From positions 1 to 64,000 of the forward strand of contig CAAFXG010000266.1 of NCBI GenBank assembly GCA_900766925.1: a DNA stretch of 64,000 nt. Direction: 5' to 3'. The stretch comes from Lachnospiraceae bacterium (GTDB lineage: Bacteria; Bacillota; Clostridia; Lachnospirales; Lachnospiraceae). The notes under the pieces were generated by a model that saw nothing but the letters and a program-made list of their open reading frames with translations, was not told the DNA's origin and did no database searches. Numbering within the stretch: the first letter of the stretch is position 1; every line of letters starts with the position of its first letter. A program made the translations under genes and the position numbers. This document shows, in pieces, positions 1-8,855 of this stretch.

Positions 1-340
1 TAATAAGAACTATAAATACAATTGCACCTATTACCAGATTTCCTCCTCCAACGAAGGAGCCGAATACCTCTACAACCTGTCCGGGATTTCCGGTAGATAA
101 AATCAGTCTCGTAGATGATACATTAAGTGATATTCTAAATATTGTTGTAAAAAGCAAAAGTGTCGGAAATCCTGACATGTTCAGTGCTTCTTTTGCAAAA
201 AGGCAATTTAAAATAATAATTAACGATATTGATATATTAAATAATATCAAAAAATCGAGCATTACAGACGGAATCGGAATAATAAGAAATATTATTGCTG
301 CCAGAAAATAAATTACCAGAAACAAATCATTTTTTCTCAT
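1..340 (-). CDS. flhA: Flagellar export apparatus protein FlhA, N-terminal part (cut by window edge)
   Basis: The reverse strand is open from an ATG at 338-340 to the window edge, giving 113 codons of FlhA, the large export-gate protein of the flagellar type III secretion system. Visible are hydrophobic segments near residues 7-25 and 30-47, followed by the FlhA signature around residues 66-110, including ISLNVSSTRLIL and a VEVFGSFVGGGN stretch close to the family's highly conserved FGxFVxGGN. A strong Shine-Dalgarno (GGAGG) lies about 7 bases before the ATG. The rest of the gene (family length about 680-700 residues) lies outside the window to the left. It follows flhB by 37 bases and is the last visible gene of the flagellar operon. 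Confidence 0.95.
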   Translation of the reverse strand, partial: MRKNDLFLVIYFLAAIIFLIIPIPSVMLDFLILFNISISLIIILNCLFAKEALNMSGFPTLLLFTTIFRISLNVSSTRLILSTGNPGQVVEVFGSFVGGGNLVIGAIVFIVLI

Positions 341-377
341 ATTCCACACCTCCTTCTATAAGCGTTTACAAATATCA

Positions 378-1499
378 CTAACTAACTTTATTTTTAATTC
401 TGTATACATATGCCAGAACTTCCGCAACTGATTGATAAAGCTCAGCAGGAATTTCATTTCCAACCTCAACATTAGAATAAAGCATCCTGGCAAGCGGCTT
501 GTTTTCAACTATCTCAACATCATTTTCTGCCGCAATTTCCTTTATTTTAAATGCAAGATAATCAGCACCCTTAGCCGTTACAACCGGTGCCTGACTGATT
601 GTATTATCATATTTCAATGCAACTGCAAAATGTGTAGGGTTTGTTATTACAACATCTGCCTCCGGAATACTCTGCATCATTCTCCGTCTTGAAGCCTGCT
701 GCATTCTCTGTCTCTGTTGCGATTTAACCTTTGGATCTCCCTCTTGATTTTTATATTCATCTTTTACCTCCTGTTTCGTCATCCTGAGGTCTTCCTTATG
801 TTTCCATCTCTGGAACATCAAATCGCCAAGACTAAGTAATAAATACGTAACAGAAATTTTAATTCCAAGATCCATAACTATATCAAACAATACAGACATG
901 CAATCTTCTATTGTCAAATCATAGATTGTGTAAAAAATCCCCAGGCAGTCCTTCAAAACAGAATAACTCACGCCTAAAAATACAGCTATTTTAAATAGGG
1001 AAAATACCAAATCAAACAACGACTGCTTTGAAAACATTCGTTTAAATCCGCTTATCGGATTAAGCTTATTAAACTTAGGGACAAGAGGCTTGGTTGTAAC
1101 CATCCACTTAATCTGCACTCTCTGTGACATAAATGCAATAACAAAGGCAACAAGCATAAACGGAAGACATGTTAAAATAATATATACAATTACATTAAGT
1201 AAAAGCTGCCAGACAGTAACTGAATTAAAGCTTCCGTTAACATAACTATAGGCATCGTGCCAATATACGTAAAACAGATTCATAAATCTGTTCCCGATGT
1301 ATTTCATAAATATTTTGAGACACAGAAAAAGAGCTAAAAGCGAGGTGGCACTTGACAACTCCTTACTTTTAGCAACCTGGCCCTCCTTACGGGAATCTTC
1401 AATCTTCTTTGCAGTAGGCTCTTCTGTTTTCTCTCCGCCTTCGTTATTTGCAAAAAACTGTAAATCATATTTAATTATATAATTATATCTGTAATCCAA
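378..1499 (-). CDS. flhB: Flagellar export protein FlhB
   Basis: FlhB is the export-gate component that switches substrate specificity from rod/hook to filament proteins. The start of the mature reading, YDLQFFA followed by GEKTEEPTAKK and SRKEGQVAKS, is the standard FlhB N-terminus; four membrane segments follow, and the cytoplasmic domain carries the self-cleavage motif NPTH in VVITNPTHFAVAL. I chose a TTG start at 1497-1499 because a GGGAGG Shine-Dalgarno lies 7 bases upstream, inside the end of fliR; no in-frame ATG exists at the N-terminus. A GTG at 1521-1523 would lengthen it by 8 residues that do not resemble the family. The product is 373 residues, close to the usual length. Start site is the only uncertainty. 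Confidence 0.95.
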   Translation of the reverse strand: MDYRYNYIIKYDLQFFANNEGGEKTEEPTAKKIEDSRKEGQVAKSKELSSATSLLALFLCLKIFMKYIGNRFMNLFYVYWHDAYSYVNGSFNSVTVWQLLLNVIVYIILTCLPFMLVAFVIAFMSQRVQIKWMVTTKPLVPKFNKLNPISGFKRMFSKQSLFDLVFSLFKIAVFLGVSYSVLKDCLGIFYTIYDLTIEDCMSVLFDIVMDLGIKISVTYLLLSLGDLMFQRWKHKEDLRMTKQEVKDEYKNQEGDPKVKSQQRQRMQQASRRRMMQSIPEADVVITNPTHFAVALKYDNTISQAPVVTAKGADYLAFKIKEIAAENDVEIVENKPLARMLYSNVEVGNEIPAELYQSVAEVLAYVYRIKNKVS

Positions 1500-1500
1500 G

Positions 1501-2274
1501 CTATAAGCCTCCCATAAGAGCACCTATCATACTTTGCATCTTTTCTATAAGGAAATTACCTATGTTAGGTATGAAAATAATCGCCATAGACAACACAACA
1601 AGACCGGACAAAACCTTTAACTGCATACCAACAGAAAACATATTCATCTGCGGCGAGCTTTTTGCCAAAACTCCTAAAATAACATTAAGAATTGTTGCGC
1701 TTAAAAAAATCGGCATTGATATTCTAAATCCAATAGAAAAATACTGGAGCATAAAGTCAATCACGCTATTATACATGCCTGCATAATTAATATCAGCACT
1801 CCCCAACGGAACAAGCTCAAAAGACTGTACAATTGCCTTTATGATGTAATAATGAAGATTATTAACAAGAATAATTACATAAACCATTGAATCATATAAC
1901 TGAGCTGTAATCGTAATATTGGTTCCTGATGATGCATCAAAATTAGTAACCATGGAAAAACCAATTTCCCTGTCAATAAACTCTCCCGCAAGATTAATAA
2001 CGGCCATGACAAGATTAGCTACAAAGCCAATAGACAATCCAACAACAAGCTCTTTTATTATCAGCATCGAATAACCCAAAACAGTATCATATTCTATTAT
2101 TTTTATATCCATCGCCGAGTAAACCGTCAGAGATATACATGCTGCAATCAAAACACGTAATCTGGCGTTTACACTTTTATGTGCAAACAACGGAGCAACA
2201 GCCACAAATCCCGCTATTCTGACCAAAACAAGCAGAAATGTTTCAAGCTCCAAAGTAGGTACATGTAAATCCAT
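1501..2274 (-). CDS. fliR: Flagellar export protein FliR
   Basis: FliR is an inner-membrane component of the flagellar type III export gate, forming a helical assembly with FliP and FliQ. The 257-residue product is almost entirely hydrophobic, with about six membrane segments. It has the family N-terminal region (ETFLLVLVRIAGFVAVAPLF), and FVANLVMAVINLAGEFIDREIGFSM matches the conserved core only in pattern, so it is split here: the FIDREIGFSM part is the most diagnostic. The end of the gene contains the ribosome-binding site of flhB. fliQ lies 6 bases upstream. Length and order fliP-fliQ-fliR-flhB-flhA are typical for Firmicutes. Confidence 0.95.
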   Translation of the reverse strand: MDLHVPTLELETFLLVLVRIAGFVAVAPLFAHKSVNARLRVLIAACISLTVYSAMDIKIIEYDTVLGYSMLIIKELVVGLSIGFVANLVMAVINLAGEFIDREIGFSMVTNFDASSGTNITITAQLYDSMVYVIILVNNLHYYIIKAIVQSFELVPLGSADINYAGMYNSVIDFMLQYFSIGFRISMPIFLSATILNVILGVLAKSSPQMNMFSVGMQLKVLSGLVVLSMAIIFIPNIGNFLIEKMQSMIGALMGGL

Positions 2275-2280
2275 GGGTCA

Positions 2281-2550
2281 TTACCTCACATAATCACCAA
2301 AACGGCTGCACAAATCCTGTATAAATGAAGCGATATTATTTAATATCCAATCACCACATATAATTAATACAAGCATAATTGTGACAAGCTTAGGAACAAA
2401 GGTAAGTGTCTGCTCCTGAATCGATGTAACAGTTTGGAAAATACTAATAATCAATCCAATAATGAGAGACGACAAAAGCATTGGTGCACTACACTTTAGT
2501 ATTAACCAAACGGCCTGAACGCCAATATCTACAACATCTGCAGATGTCAT
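2281..2550 (-). CDS. fliQ: Flagellar export protein FliQ
   Basis: This is the 89-residue two-pass membrane protein FliQ of the flagellar export gate. Two hydrophobic helices flank the conserved SIQEQTLTFVPKL stretch in the middle, which is the family hallmark. Its length matches the usual 85-90 residues. It sits between fliP and fliR with gaps of 13 and 6 bases, consistent with tight co-translation in a single message. Confidence 0.95.
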   Translation of the reverse strand: MTSADVVDIGVQAVWLILKCSAPMLLSSLIIGLIISIFQTVTSIQEQTLTFVPKLVTIMLVLIICGDWILNNIASFIQDLCSRFGDYVR

Positions 2551-2563
2551 AACAAATCACCTC

Positions 2564-3394
2564 TCATAAATTAAATGAATTAACAAGACTACCTATTATC
2601 AGATGCCATCCATCAGCAAGAACAAATAATAGTATCTTAAACGGCATTGAGATAGTCGTAGGCGGAAGCATCATCATACCCATCGACATAAGCACCGATG
2701 ACACAACCATATCAATTACTATAAATGGTATGTATATCAAAAAACCAATTATAAATGCTGCTCTTAATTCGCTAATTATAAATGCCGGAATAATAACAGT
2801 AATCGGTATCTCATCAACAGATTCCACTGTGTCCATCTTGGCAATATCCATAAACAGACGCAAATCATCCTGTCTTACCTGCTTAAGCATAAATTCTCTA
2901 ATCGGCTCAAGTCCCCGCTCAATAGCCTGCTGTTGTGTTATTTCACCTGCATTAAGTGGTTGAAGTGCCTCTGTATTAACTTTGGAAAATACCGGGCTCA
3001 TAATGAAAAGCGTTAAAAATAACGAGAGCCCAATCAATACATTATTAGGTGGTGAGGACTGCAATCCCGTAGCGGTTCTGATAAAATGCAGTACCACTAT
3101 AATCCTCGTAAACGAGGTTACCATAACTAATATTGATGGAGCTATAGAAATAACAGTAATAACCAGCAAAATCTGAAGCGTACCCGACAGGGAAGTATCA
3201 TCAGAATTAGTTGTAAGTGTCAAGCCAACAGAAACATCATCATTGTTATCAAAGTTTGTAAGTTCCTGTTCTATACCTTCTTCCGGATCCGTATCCGGTG
3301 TTACAGTTGTAGCACTTGAACTTGTTCCAGAAAATATAACAACCATTGCAATCATAAAAAGCATTATAAACTTGCGTAGTTTTTTATATTTCAT
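2564..3394 (-). CDS. fliP: Flagellar export protein FliP
   Basis: FliP forms the core pore of the flagellar type III export gate. The 276-residue product starts with a cleavable-looking hydrophobic signal (residues about 9-28), then an acidic, Thr/Asp-rich spacer that is longer than in many relatives, then the conserved membrane region with MVTSFTRIIVVLHFIRTA, ERGLEPIREFML and the C-terminal ADGWHLIIGSLVNSF. These motifs are diagnostic. The gene lies 8 bases downstream of fliO. The extended acidic segment between signal and first membrane helix is a mild peculiarity with no assigned role. Confidence 0.96.
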   Translation of the reverse strand: MKYKKLRKFIMLFMIAMVVIFSGTSSSATTVTPDTDPEEGIEQELTNFDNNDDVSVGLTLTTNSDDTSLSGTLQILLVITVISIAPSILVMVTSFTRIIVVLHFIRTATGLQSSPPNNVLIGLSLFLTLFIMSPVFSKVNTEALQPLNAGEITQQQAIERGLEPIREFMLKQVRQDDLRLFMDIAKMDTVESVDEIPITVIIPAFIISELRAAFIIGFLIYIPFIVIDMVVSSVLMSMGMMMLPPTTISMPFKILLFVLADGWHLIIGSLVNSFNL

Positions 3395-3402
3395 CTTATT
3401 AC

Positions 3403-3798
3403 CTACTTTATATCATTTTTATCATCAGAATTTTTATTTTTAAATTTGGAAAGAATATCGTTAAAATCAATCTTATTATCATTCAAGCAGGCATCACCTG
3501 TAAGCTGTAACTCTTCCGGATTAAGCTTGTCTATAAGATGCATTTCATCCTTACCTATACTCATTGCATAATAGCCTTCACCAATCTTAACAATGGCAAT
3601 AAACTTATTATTGGCAACACGAAAAGACTCTAAAACCTTAATGTTAGTTTTCGAGCTAATTATATTACCCTGATACTTTGCAATGAATTTAGTTGCAAAA
3701 TATGTAAGAATAAGTACAAGTATAAATATAACAATTAACGAAAGCAAACTCAGGATGGACTCAATACCACCTGAGTTGCCGGATAATCCCGTTAACAT
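3403..3798 (-). CDS. fliO: Flagellar biosynthetic protein FliO (FliZ-like)
   Basis: A 131-residue protein with one membrane helix at about residues 16-40 followed by a small basic cytoplasmic domain (KTNIKVLESFRVANNKFIA), the pattern of FliO/FliZ proteins that help assemble the FliP ring. The position between cheY and fliP is the standard clostridial arrangement. The C-terminal tail is rich in Lys, Asn and Asp and looks disordered. Sequence conservation in this family is weak, so the assignment rests on topology, the beta-rich domain pattern and gene order. Confidence 0.88.
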   Translation of the reverse strand: MLTGLSGNSGGIESILSLLSLIVIFILVLILTYFATKFIAKYQGNIISSKTNIKVLESFRVANNKFIAIVKIGEGYYAMSIGKDEMHLIDKLNPEELQLTGDACLNDNKIDFNDILSKFKNKNSDDKNDIK

Positions 3799-3800
3799 AT

Positions 3801-4163
3801 TTACTCAACTGCCTTTTTAACTGCCTCTAGTACTCTGTCAGGCTGAAAAGGCTTAACAATAAAATCTCTTGCACCTGACTGAATAGACTCAATAACCATT
3901 GCCTGCTGTCCCATTGCAGAGCACATAACAACACTAGCATTCGGATCAGCAGCTTTAATCTTCTTCAACGCCTGAATACCATCCATCTCCGGCATTGTAA
4001 TATCCATAAGCACAAGGTCAGGCTTTGTCTCTGCATATTTTTCTACTGCCTTAGCACCGTTTTCAGCTTCTCCTGCGATATTATAGCCATTTTTAACCAG
4101 AATATCCTTAATCATCATTCTCATGAAAGCTGCATCATCACAAATAAGTATACTTTTTGCCAT
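3801..4163 (-). CDS. cheY: Chemotaxis response regulator CheY
   Basis: A single receiver domain of 120 residues. The acidic pair (DD at residues 9-10), the phospho-acceptor Asp in LVLMDITMPEMDG (about residue 54), the Ser/Thr position in VVMCSA and the Lys in FIVKPF are all present, so it should be a functional CheY. It carries phosphorylation signals from CheA to the motor switch (FliM/FliY). It lies between fliY and fliO, as in Bacillus and Clostridia, close to the phosphatase FliY that is expected to dephosphorylate it. A second CheY-like gene lies at 44860-45222. Confidence 0.95.
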   Translation of the reverse strand: MAKSILICDDAAFMRMMIKDILVKNGYNIAGEAENGAKAVEKYAETKPDLVLMDITMPEMDGIQALKKIKAADPNASVVMCSAMGQQAMVIESIQSGARDFIVKPFQPDRVLEAVKKAVE

Positions 4164-4177
4164 ATCTAATACTCCTT

Positions 4178-5347
4178 CTACATTTTTTCCTTGATAATTT
4201 CTGTAATCCTGATACCGAAGCTCTCTTCGATAACAACCACCTCTCCCTTTGCAACAAGCTTTTGATTAACCATTACATCTATTGGCTCACCTGCAAGCTT
4301 ATCAAGTTCAATGATTGTGCCTGGTGCAAACTCCAGAATTTCCTTAATTGACTTTCTTGTTCTTCCAAGTACAACGGAAACCTCTAAAGGTACATCCATA
4401 ATTAAATCTATATTCTCCTGTTGTAAAACAGGATTAACAACAGGATTAAATGCCTGGAACTGAACATTCTGAACATTAACCTCCGGTTGCATGCCCATCA
4501 TCGACTGTCCCATCATTGGCTGTCCCATCATTGGCTGCCCCATCATCGGTTGTCCCATCATTGGCTGTCCCATCATCGGCTGTCCCATCATCGGCTGTCC
4601 CATCATCGGTTGTCCCATCGAAGCATCCGGCTGTTGTGACTGTGGTTGCTGAGCCTCTTTCTTAGGTGGCTCCGGTTCAGAATCCCCACTAAATTTACGA
4701 TATAAATCTTTAGCTAAATCAAGCGGATACAGTTGCATAATATTACTGTCAACCAAATCCCCGATTGTCATCCTGAATGAGACACAAACAAATTCCTTAT
4801 TCATGAAACTTGTTAATTTGGATGCATCAATACTGCCCGCCATATCAACCAGCTCAGCCTCGGGAGGACTTATATCTATTTTACAATTGAGCATAGATGA
4901 AAGAGAGGTCGCAGACGAGCCCATCATTTGATTCATAGCCTCACAAATCGCCGAAAAATGCAATTCAGTCAGCTCAGGTGCCGGATTAAGACCATCTCCT
5001 CCCATCATCAAATCTGTAATAACTTTAACATCATCTTCCTTAAGAATCAATACATTATTTCCATCGATTCCTTCTCTATACAAAATATTTATAAATACAC
5101 ACGGCTTTGCATACTGTGCAGAAAGCGAATCCCAACTTGTAATTTCTACAACAGGTGTTGTAATCACAACTTTTTGATTTACCAGAGAATAAAGGGTAGT
5201 TGCCGCAGTACCCATACAAATATTGGATATCTCACCTATTGCATCCTTTTCCTCCGGAGATAGAGAGGTTTCGCCCGATACAGGTGTATCATTCGAAAAA
5301 CCACCAAGTAATGCGTTTATCTCATCCTGAGATAACATTCCGTCCAT
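4178..5347 (-). CDS. fliY: Flagellar switch protein and CheY-P phosphatase FliY
   Basis: A 389-residue FliY. The N-terminus MLSQDEINALL resembles the CheY-P-binding peptide of FliM. The CheC-like domain has two phosphatase motifs: E39-x2-N42 with a Pro near 65, and E136-x2-N139 with a following Pro. Both are intact, so active CheY-P dephosphorylation is likely. The C-terminal domain (about residues 315-385) is FliN-like, with MDVPLEVSVVLGR and FGIRITEII. Between them is a Gln/Pro-rich linker with eight tandem pentapeptides of MMGQP type, encoded by a 15-bp DNA repeat. The GGAGG Shine-Dalgarno lies 8 bases before the ATG. It is located next to fliM and cheY. Confidence 0.96.
   Translation of the reverse strand: MDGMLSQDEINALLGGFSNDTPVSGETSLSPEEKDAIGEISNICMGTAATTLYSLVNQKVVITTPVVEITSWDSLSAQYAKPCVFINILYREGIDGNNVLILKEDDVKVITDLMMGGDGLNPAPELTELHFSAICEAMNQMMGSSATSLSSMLNCKIDISPPEAELVDMAGSIDASKLTSFMNKEFVCVSFRMTIGDLVDSNIMQLYPLDLAKDLYRKFSGDSEPEPPKKEAQQPQSQQPDASMGQPMMGQPMMGQPMMGQPMMGQPMMGQPMMGQPMMGQSMMGMQPEVNVQNVQFQAFNPVVNPVLQQENIDLIMDVPLEVSVVLGRTRKSIKEILEFAPGTIIELDKLAGEPIDVMVNQKLVAKGEVVVIEESFGIRITEIIKEKM
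4502..4621 (-). repeat. 15-bp tandem repeat in the fliY linker
   Basis: Eight contiguous 15-base units with only third-position or edge differences encode SMGQP, six copies of MMGQP, and MMGQS. The last base of several codons varies (CAG/CAA, CCA/CCG), so the array is not a very recent expansion, but it is still nearly uniform and in frame. It lies between the CheC-like and FliN-like domains. Confidence 0.97.
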
Positions 5348-5351
5348 TTCT

Positions 5352-6332
5352 CTATTCCTCCTCTCTGATAATTTCTGTTACCTTAACTGCGTAGTTTTCA
5401 CTAAACGAACCGGGCAACGCTTTAAATTTTACTATATTTCCAACATATATATCAAGCTCATCTTCAATATTTCTATTGAGCTTAATTATATCTCCAACCT
5501 GCAAATTCACGAAATCCATAACAGTAATCGTACTTTTTCCAAGCTCAGCAGATATCGGTATTAAAGCCTTATTGATTGCTGTTTCAATAACATCAGCATA
5601 GCTTTGTTCATCTCTGTCCTGCATTGTGGAAAACCAATACTTTGTATTCAGTTTATCCATTATATCTTCCAAAGTAATATACGGAAGACAAACATTCATC
5701 AAACCCTCGACGCCACCTATATTGATATTAATAGTTACAATCGCCGTCATCTCCGTAGGCGAAATAATCTGTGCAAACTGGGAATTTGTCTCAATCCTCT
5801 CTAAGTAAGGTTCAATCTCAACGACATTAGCCCAGGGCTCCCTCATAAGACTCACTATTATATTAAAAATCCTTGACAAAATAGAAATCTCTATTTCAGA
5901 GAATTCCCTTACTTTATCAAGTGGCTCTCCCAAGCCACCCAGTAATCTGTCAATTATTGTATAACCTACATTGGTAGCAACCTCTAATATAATATTTCCG
6001 TTAAGCGGAGACATATTAACAACTCCAAGCAAAACAGGATTCGACAGAGCATTTGAAAATTCAGAATATGTTACCGCCTCTGAATTCATTACTTCAACTT
6101 GTACAGTTTTCCTCAAATATGCAGGTAAATTACTACTCAACAATCTGCCGAAATGCTCAAATATTATTTCCAAGGTTCTTAAATGTTCTTTAGAAAACTT
6201 TGCAGGTCTTGAAAAATCATATTCCTTAACCTTGACAGCATGTGTTTCCTCGATATCATCAACATCCAGCTCTCCGGAACTGAGCTGCTTCAGCAGGGCA
6301 TCTATTTCATTTTGTGAGAGTACGTCTGCCAC
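5352..6332 (-). CDS. fliM: Flagellar motor switch protein FliM
   Basis: FliM is the C-ring component that binds CheY-P and sets the direction of rotation. The N-terminal peptide VLSQNEIDALLKQL is the CheY-P-binding motif. The middle CheC-like domain (without the phosphatase Glu/Asn pair) and the C-terminal FliN-like surface-of-antigen domain (LNRNIEDELDIYVGN) follow. I chose the GTG at 6330-6332 because an AGGAGG site lies 8 bases upstream; the ATG at 6339-6341 would be only about 3 bases from it. The product is 326 residues, normal for the family. It is 4 bases upstream of fliY. Confidence 0.95.
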   Translation of the reverse strand: MADVLSQNEIDALLKQLSSGELDVDDIEETHAVKVKEYDFSRPAKFSKEHLRTLEIIFEHFGRLLSSNLPAYLRKTVQVEVMNSEAVTYSEFSNALSNPVLLGVVNMSPLNGNIILEVATNVGYTIIDRLLGGLGEPLDKVREFSEIEISILSRIFNIIVSLMREPWANVVEIEPYLERIETNSQFAQIISPTEMTAIVTININIGGVEGLMNVCLPYITLEDIMDKLNTKYWFSTMQDRDEQSYADVIETAINKALIPISAELGKSTITVMDFVNLQVGDIIKLNRNIEDELDIYVGNIVKFKALPGSFSENYAVKVTEIIREEE

Positions 6333-6362
6333 ACATCTCACCTCCTAGCTTAAATACACATC

Positions 6363-6881
6363 TTACTGAGCTACCCAGTCATAGAAGCTTACAGAATATA
6401 TACATTCTGTATTGAAAGTCTCTCTCAACGAGGCCAGAAGCTCTTCCTTTATCTGATTTTGAACATTAATATCAATTACTTCCGCATAGGTATGCTTACC
6501 AATTATATTTCTTGCCATGTCATAAATAAGTGCTGTGGAATCAGTAAGATTAGTCTGAATCTTTGTATAATCCTTAGCAGTCTTGTCAAGATTAATTGTC
6601 AATCCATACTGTACAGCATGAGCCTTATCACTTCCATCAGATGCAAGGTTAATCAAATTGCCTTCCTCAAGCTTAAATGGTGCACTGTTATCCACATCAA
6701 ATACATTATCACCATTTTCCTTTCTTGATGCAATTTCCAAATCCAAAATCTCAGATATTTCAGTAATCAGCTTATTTGTTTTATTAGCAGATGGCATAAA
6801 AACAAATATCAGCAAAATATTAAACACGAGATTTATTATACAAATTGCCAATATAATAACTGTGATTAAATTTTTCTTCAT
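6363..6881 (-). CDS. fliL: Flagellar basal-body-associated protein FliL
   Basis: A 172-residue protein with one N-terminal membrane helix (about residues 6-29) and an extracytoplasmic domain that fits FliL: beta-rich region with KAHAVQYGLTINLD, then IVRDMV-like helix ARNIIGKHTYAEV and a C-terminal helix-strand unit. FliL surrounds the stator units and supports their function. It lies between motB and fliM, the usual place. Family sequence identity is low, so the call leans on topology and order. Confidence 0.88.
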   Translation of the reverse strand: MKKNLITVIILAICIINLVFNILLIFVFMPSANKTNKLITEISEILDLEIASRKENGDNVFDVDNSAPFKLEEGNLINLASDGSDKAHAVQYGLTINLDKTAKDYTKIQTNLTDSTALIYDMARNIIGKHTYAEVIDINVQNQIKEELLASLRETFNTECIYSVSFYDWVAQ

Positions 6882-6895
6882 TTCAGTAACTCTCC

Positions 6896-7756
6896 TTAAT
6901 AAATTGAATTCTGCTGGTTATATATTTTGATAGCAACACGTCTGTTCTTCGCACGACCTTCTTCCGTTGCATTGGATGCAACAGGCTTGCTCTCGCCATA
7001 TCCGGCAATCTTCATATTTGCATCTATAAGATTCTCCTGTGTCATGATATATTCATATACACTTCTTGCTCTTTCAGTAGATAACTCACGATTATTCTCA
7101 TATTCAGAGGTTGATATCGGTACATTATCTGTATGTCCTTCAATCTCGATGATACTGTATTTGTACTTAACAAGAATACTTGCTATCTTCTGCAAAAACA
7201 TCTTTGAATCTTCTTTTATCTGGGCAGAACCGGAATCAAACAAAATAGAGCCACTCAAATCAAGTTCAACAAACTGTGAAGTGTAATCAATGTCGATAAG
7301 GTCATCTATTCTATAACTTTCAGTCATTTGAACAACCTCTTCATACATCTCTTCAGATTGTTGTTCACCTCTTTTTTCGTATTCCTTGAGCAGGTCCTCA
7401 TCAGACAAAGCCTCCGCATCTGTAGCAGAAGCAATACTGTTATAATTATTAGTATCTTCACTGGCTTCAGCTTTAAAATTCTGTCCGGCAGTTGAAAGCA
7501 TCATTTCTGTATCATGTATCTGCGTGATTCCTCCCGACATCATCTGTCCGTCAAGCAGTGATGTACTTGAGTTGGTAAATATACTAAATGTTGCATTTTC
7601 AAATGATGCTGCTATCTTTTGGATTTTACCTTCATCCATTGTTGAACTTGCAAATAATAATACAAAGAAGCAAAGCAGCAGATTCATCAAATCACTAAAG
7701 GTTGCCATCCATGCAGGTGAGCCTTCCTCAGGCGGCTGTTGTTTTCTTTTAGCCAT
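6896..7756 (-). CDS. motB: Flagellar stator protein MotB
   Basis: MotB anchors the stator to peptidoglycan and carries the ion-conducting Asp. The short basic N-terminus is followed by a membrane helix with the key Asp in TFSDLMNLLLCFFVLLFA (about residue 22). The long linker leads to an OmpA-like peptidoglycan-binding domain with GHTDNVPIS and NRELSTERARSVYEYI. Length is 286 residues. It is 2 bases downstream of motA. Whether protons or sodium drive the motor cannot be decided reliably from the sequence. Confidence 0.96.
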   Translation of the reverse strand: MAKRKQQPPEEGSPAWMATFSDLMNLLLCFFVLLFASSTMDEGKIQKIAASFENATFSIFTNSSTSLLDGQMMSGGITQIHDTEMMLSTAGQNFKAEASEDTNNYNSIASATDAEALSDEDLLKEYEKRGEQQSEEMYEEVVQMTESYRIDDLIDIDYTSQFVELDLSGSILFDSGSAQIKEDSKMFLQKIASILVKYKYSIIEIEGHTDNVPISTSEYENNRELSTERARSVYEYIMTQENLIDANMKIAGYGESKPVASNATEEGRAKNRRVAIKIYNQQNSIY

Positions 7757-7758
7757 GT

Positions 7759-8547
7759 TTAAGCACCACCTTCTTCACCGCTAAGAGCTTGTCTATCCTT
7801 AGGTGCAAGGAACGACTTAAGCTTCTCCTCAATAACTCGAGGATTTTCTCCTGCCTGTATGGAAAGAATTCCTTCTATCATTATTTCTTTTAGCTTAATT
7901 TCCATATCATTTAGCTTGGTAAGCTTATTAGAAACCGGAGTACATATCCAGTTTGCAAGTATGGAACCGTACAGGGTTGTAATAAGCGCAGTTGCCATAT
8001 TAGGACCAATTGAATCAGGATCCGAAAGATCCTTAAGCATATTGATAAGTCCAATCAGGGTACCAATCATACCCCAGGCAGGACCCATCGCACATACATT
8101 CTTCCAAAATGCAATATTACTCTGATGTCTACCGTCAACATTAATAAGCTCCGCTTCAAGAATACTTCTGACAAGCTCGGGATCTGTACCATCGACGATA
8201 AGCATTACACCCTTCTTTAGGAACTCATCATCAAGTGAATTAGCAGACTCCTCAAGTGCAAGCAAACCTTCACGTCTTGCAAGATTAGACAAATTAATAA
8301 TATTCTTGATAGTCTCTGTTTCGTTAGACTTTGGAACCTTAAATATCAACAAAAAAGACTTCAATCCAGCCAAGAAGTCCTTCATAGGGTTCATGGCAAG
8401 AACAGCACCAAATGCTCCACCAAATGTGATAGCCGCAGAAGCAGGATGAATGAAGCTGCCTATGGCATCCATACCCTTACCATTAACTATACCAAATATC
8501 ATAAGTGCAAATGCACCAAGTAAACCAATAATAGACGCTATATCCAA
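7759..8547 (-). CDS. motA: Flagellar stator protein MotA
   Basis: MotA is the four-helix stator subunit that couples ion flow to torque. The 262-residue product has two N-terminal and two central membrane helices, the cytoplasmic loop with ARREGLLALEE, and the conserved MGPAWGMIGTLIGLINML region followed by GPNMATALITTLYGSILAN. All are diagnostic. It stands between flbD and motB and should be translated together with motB. Confidence 0.97.
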   Translation of the reverse strand: MDIASIIGLLGAFALMIFGIVNGKGMDAIGSFIHPASAAITFGGAFGAVLAMNPMKDFLAGLKSFLLIFKVPKSNETETIKNIINLSNLARREGLLALEESANSLDDEFLKKGVMLIVDGTDPELVRSILEAELINVDGRHQSNIAFWKNVCAMGPAWGMIGTLIGLINMLKDLSDPDSIGPNMATALITTLYGSILANWICTPVSNKLTKLNDMEIKLKEIMIEGILSIQAGENPRVIEEKLKSFLAPKDRQALSGEEGGA

Positions 8548-8565
8548 AACGTTCCACCTCTAACA

Positions 8566-8760
8566 TTACGCAGTATATGCTGCATGTATTTTCCTTTTGT
8601 AGTCAATAATTAAATTGGAAATATCATCTGCCGTCTCATTTACAACAAACTTCTTCCCACTTGTCAGTGTAATCACTGTGTCGGGAGTCTGTTCTATCGT
8701 TTCAATTAATTCCGCATTAATAAATATCTTAGAACCTTTCAATCTGGTTACCTCAATCAT
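8566..8760 (-). CDS. flbD: Flagellar protein FlbD (SwrD)
   Basis: A 64-residue protein of the FlbD/SwrD family: MIEVTRLKGSKIFINAELIE followed by a TPDTVITLTSGKKFVVNE segment. In Bacillus subtilis SwrD raises motor torque for swarming. I chose the ATG at 8758-8760, where the family signature starts and a GAGGGTGG site lies 5 bases upstream; a longer reading from 8775 would add five atypical residues. It is the first gene after the promoter at 8813-8841 and thus heads the second half of the flagellar cluster. Confidence 0.93.
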   Translation of the reverse strand: MIEVTRLKGSKIFINAELIETIEQTPDTVITLTSGKKFVVNETADDISNLIIDYKRKIHAAYTA

Positions 8761-8812
8761 ACGTTCCACCCTCATTCACCAAACGATAATGACTGACACT
8801 ACAATTGGATTA

Positions 8813-8841
8813 ATTATATCACAATTATATAGTTATGTCTA
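8813..8841 (-). promoter_or_regulatory. Sigma-A-type promoter for flbD-motA-motB...flhA
   Basis: On the minus strand TAGACA (8836-8841) and TATAAT (8813-8818) are separated by exactly 17 bases. The flbD start codon lies about 50 bases further on. A terminator for flgE lies just upstream, so this promoter would start a separate transcript. No clear sigma-28 consensus was seen here. Confidence 0.75.
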
Positions 8842-8855
8842 CAAAAATAAAGACA

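Noticed and set aside
4502..4621. CRISPR-like array
   Set aside because: The 15-base units are directly joined without spacers, in frame within fliY, and encode a regular pentapeptide.
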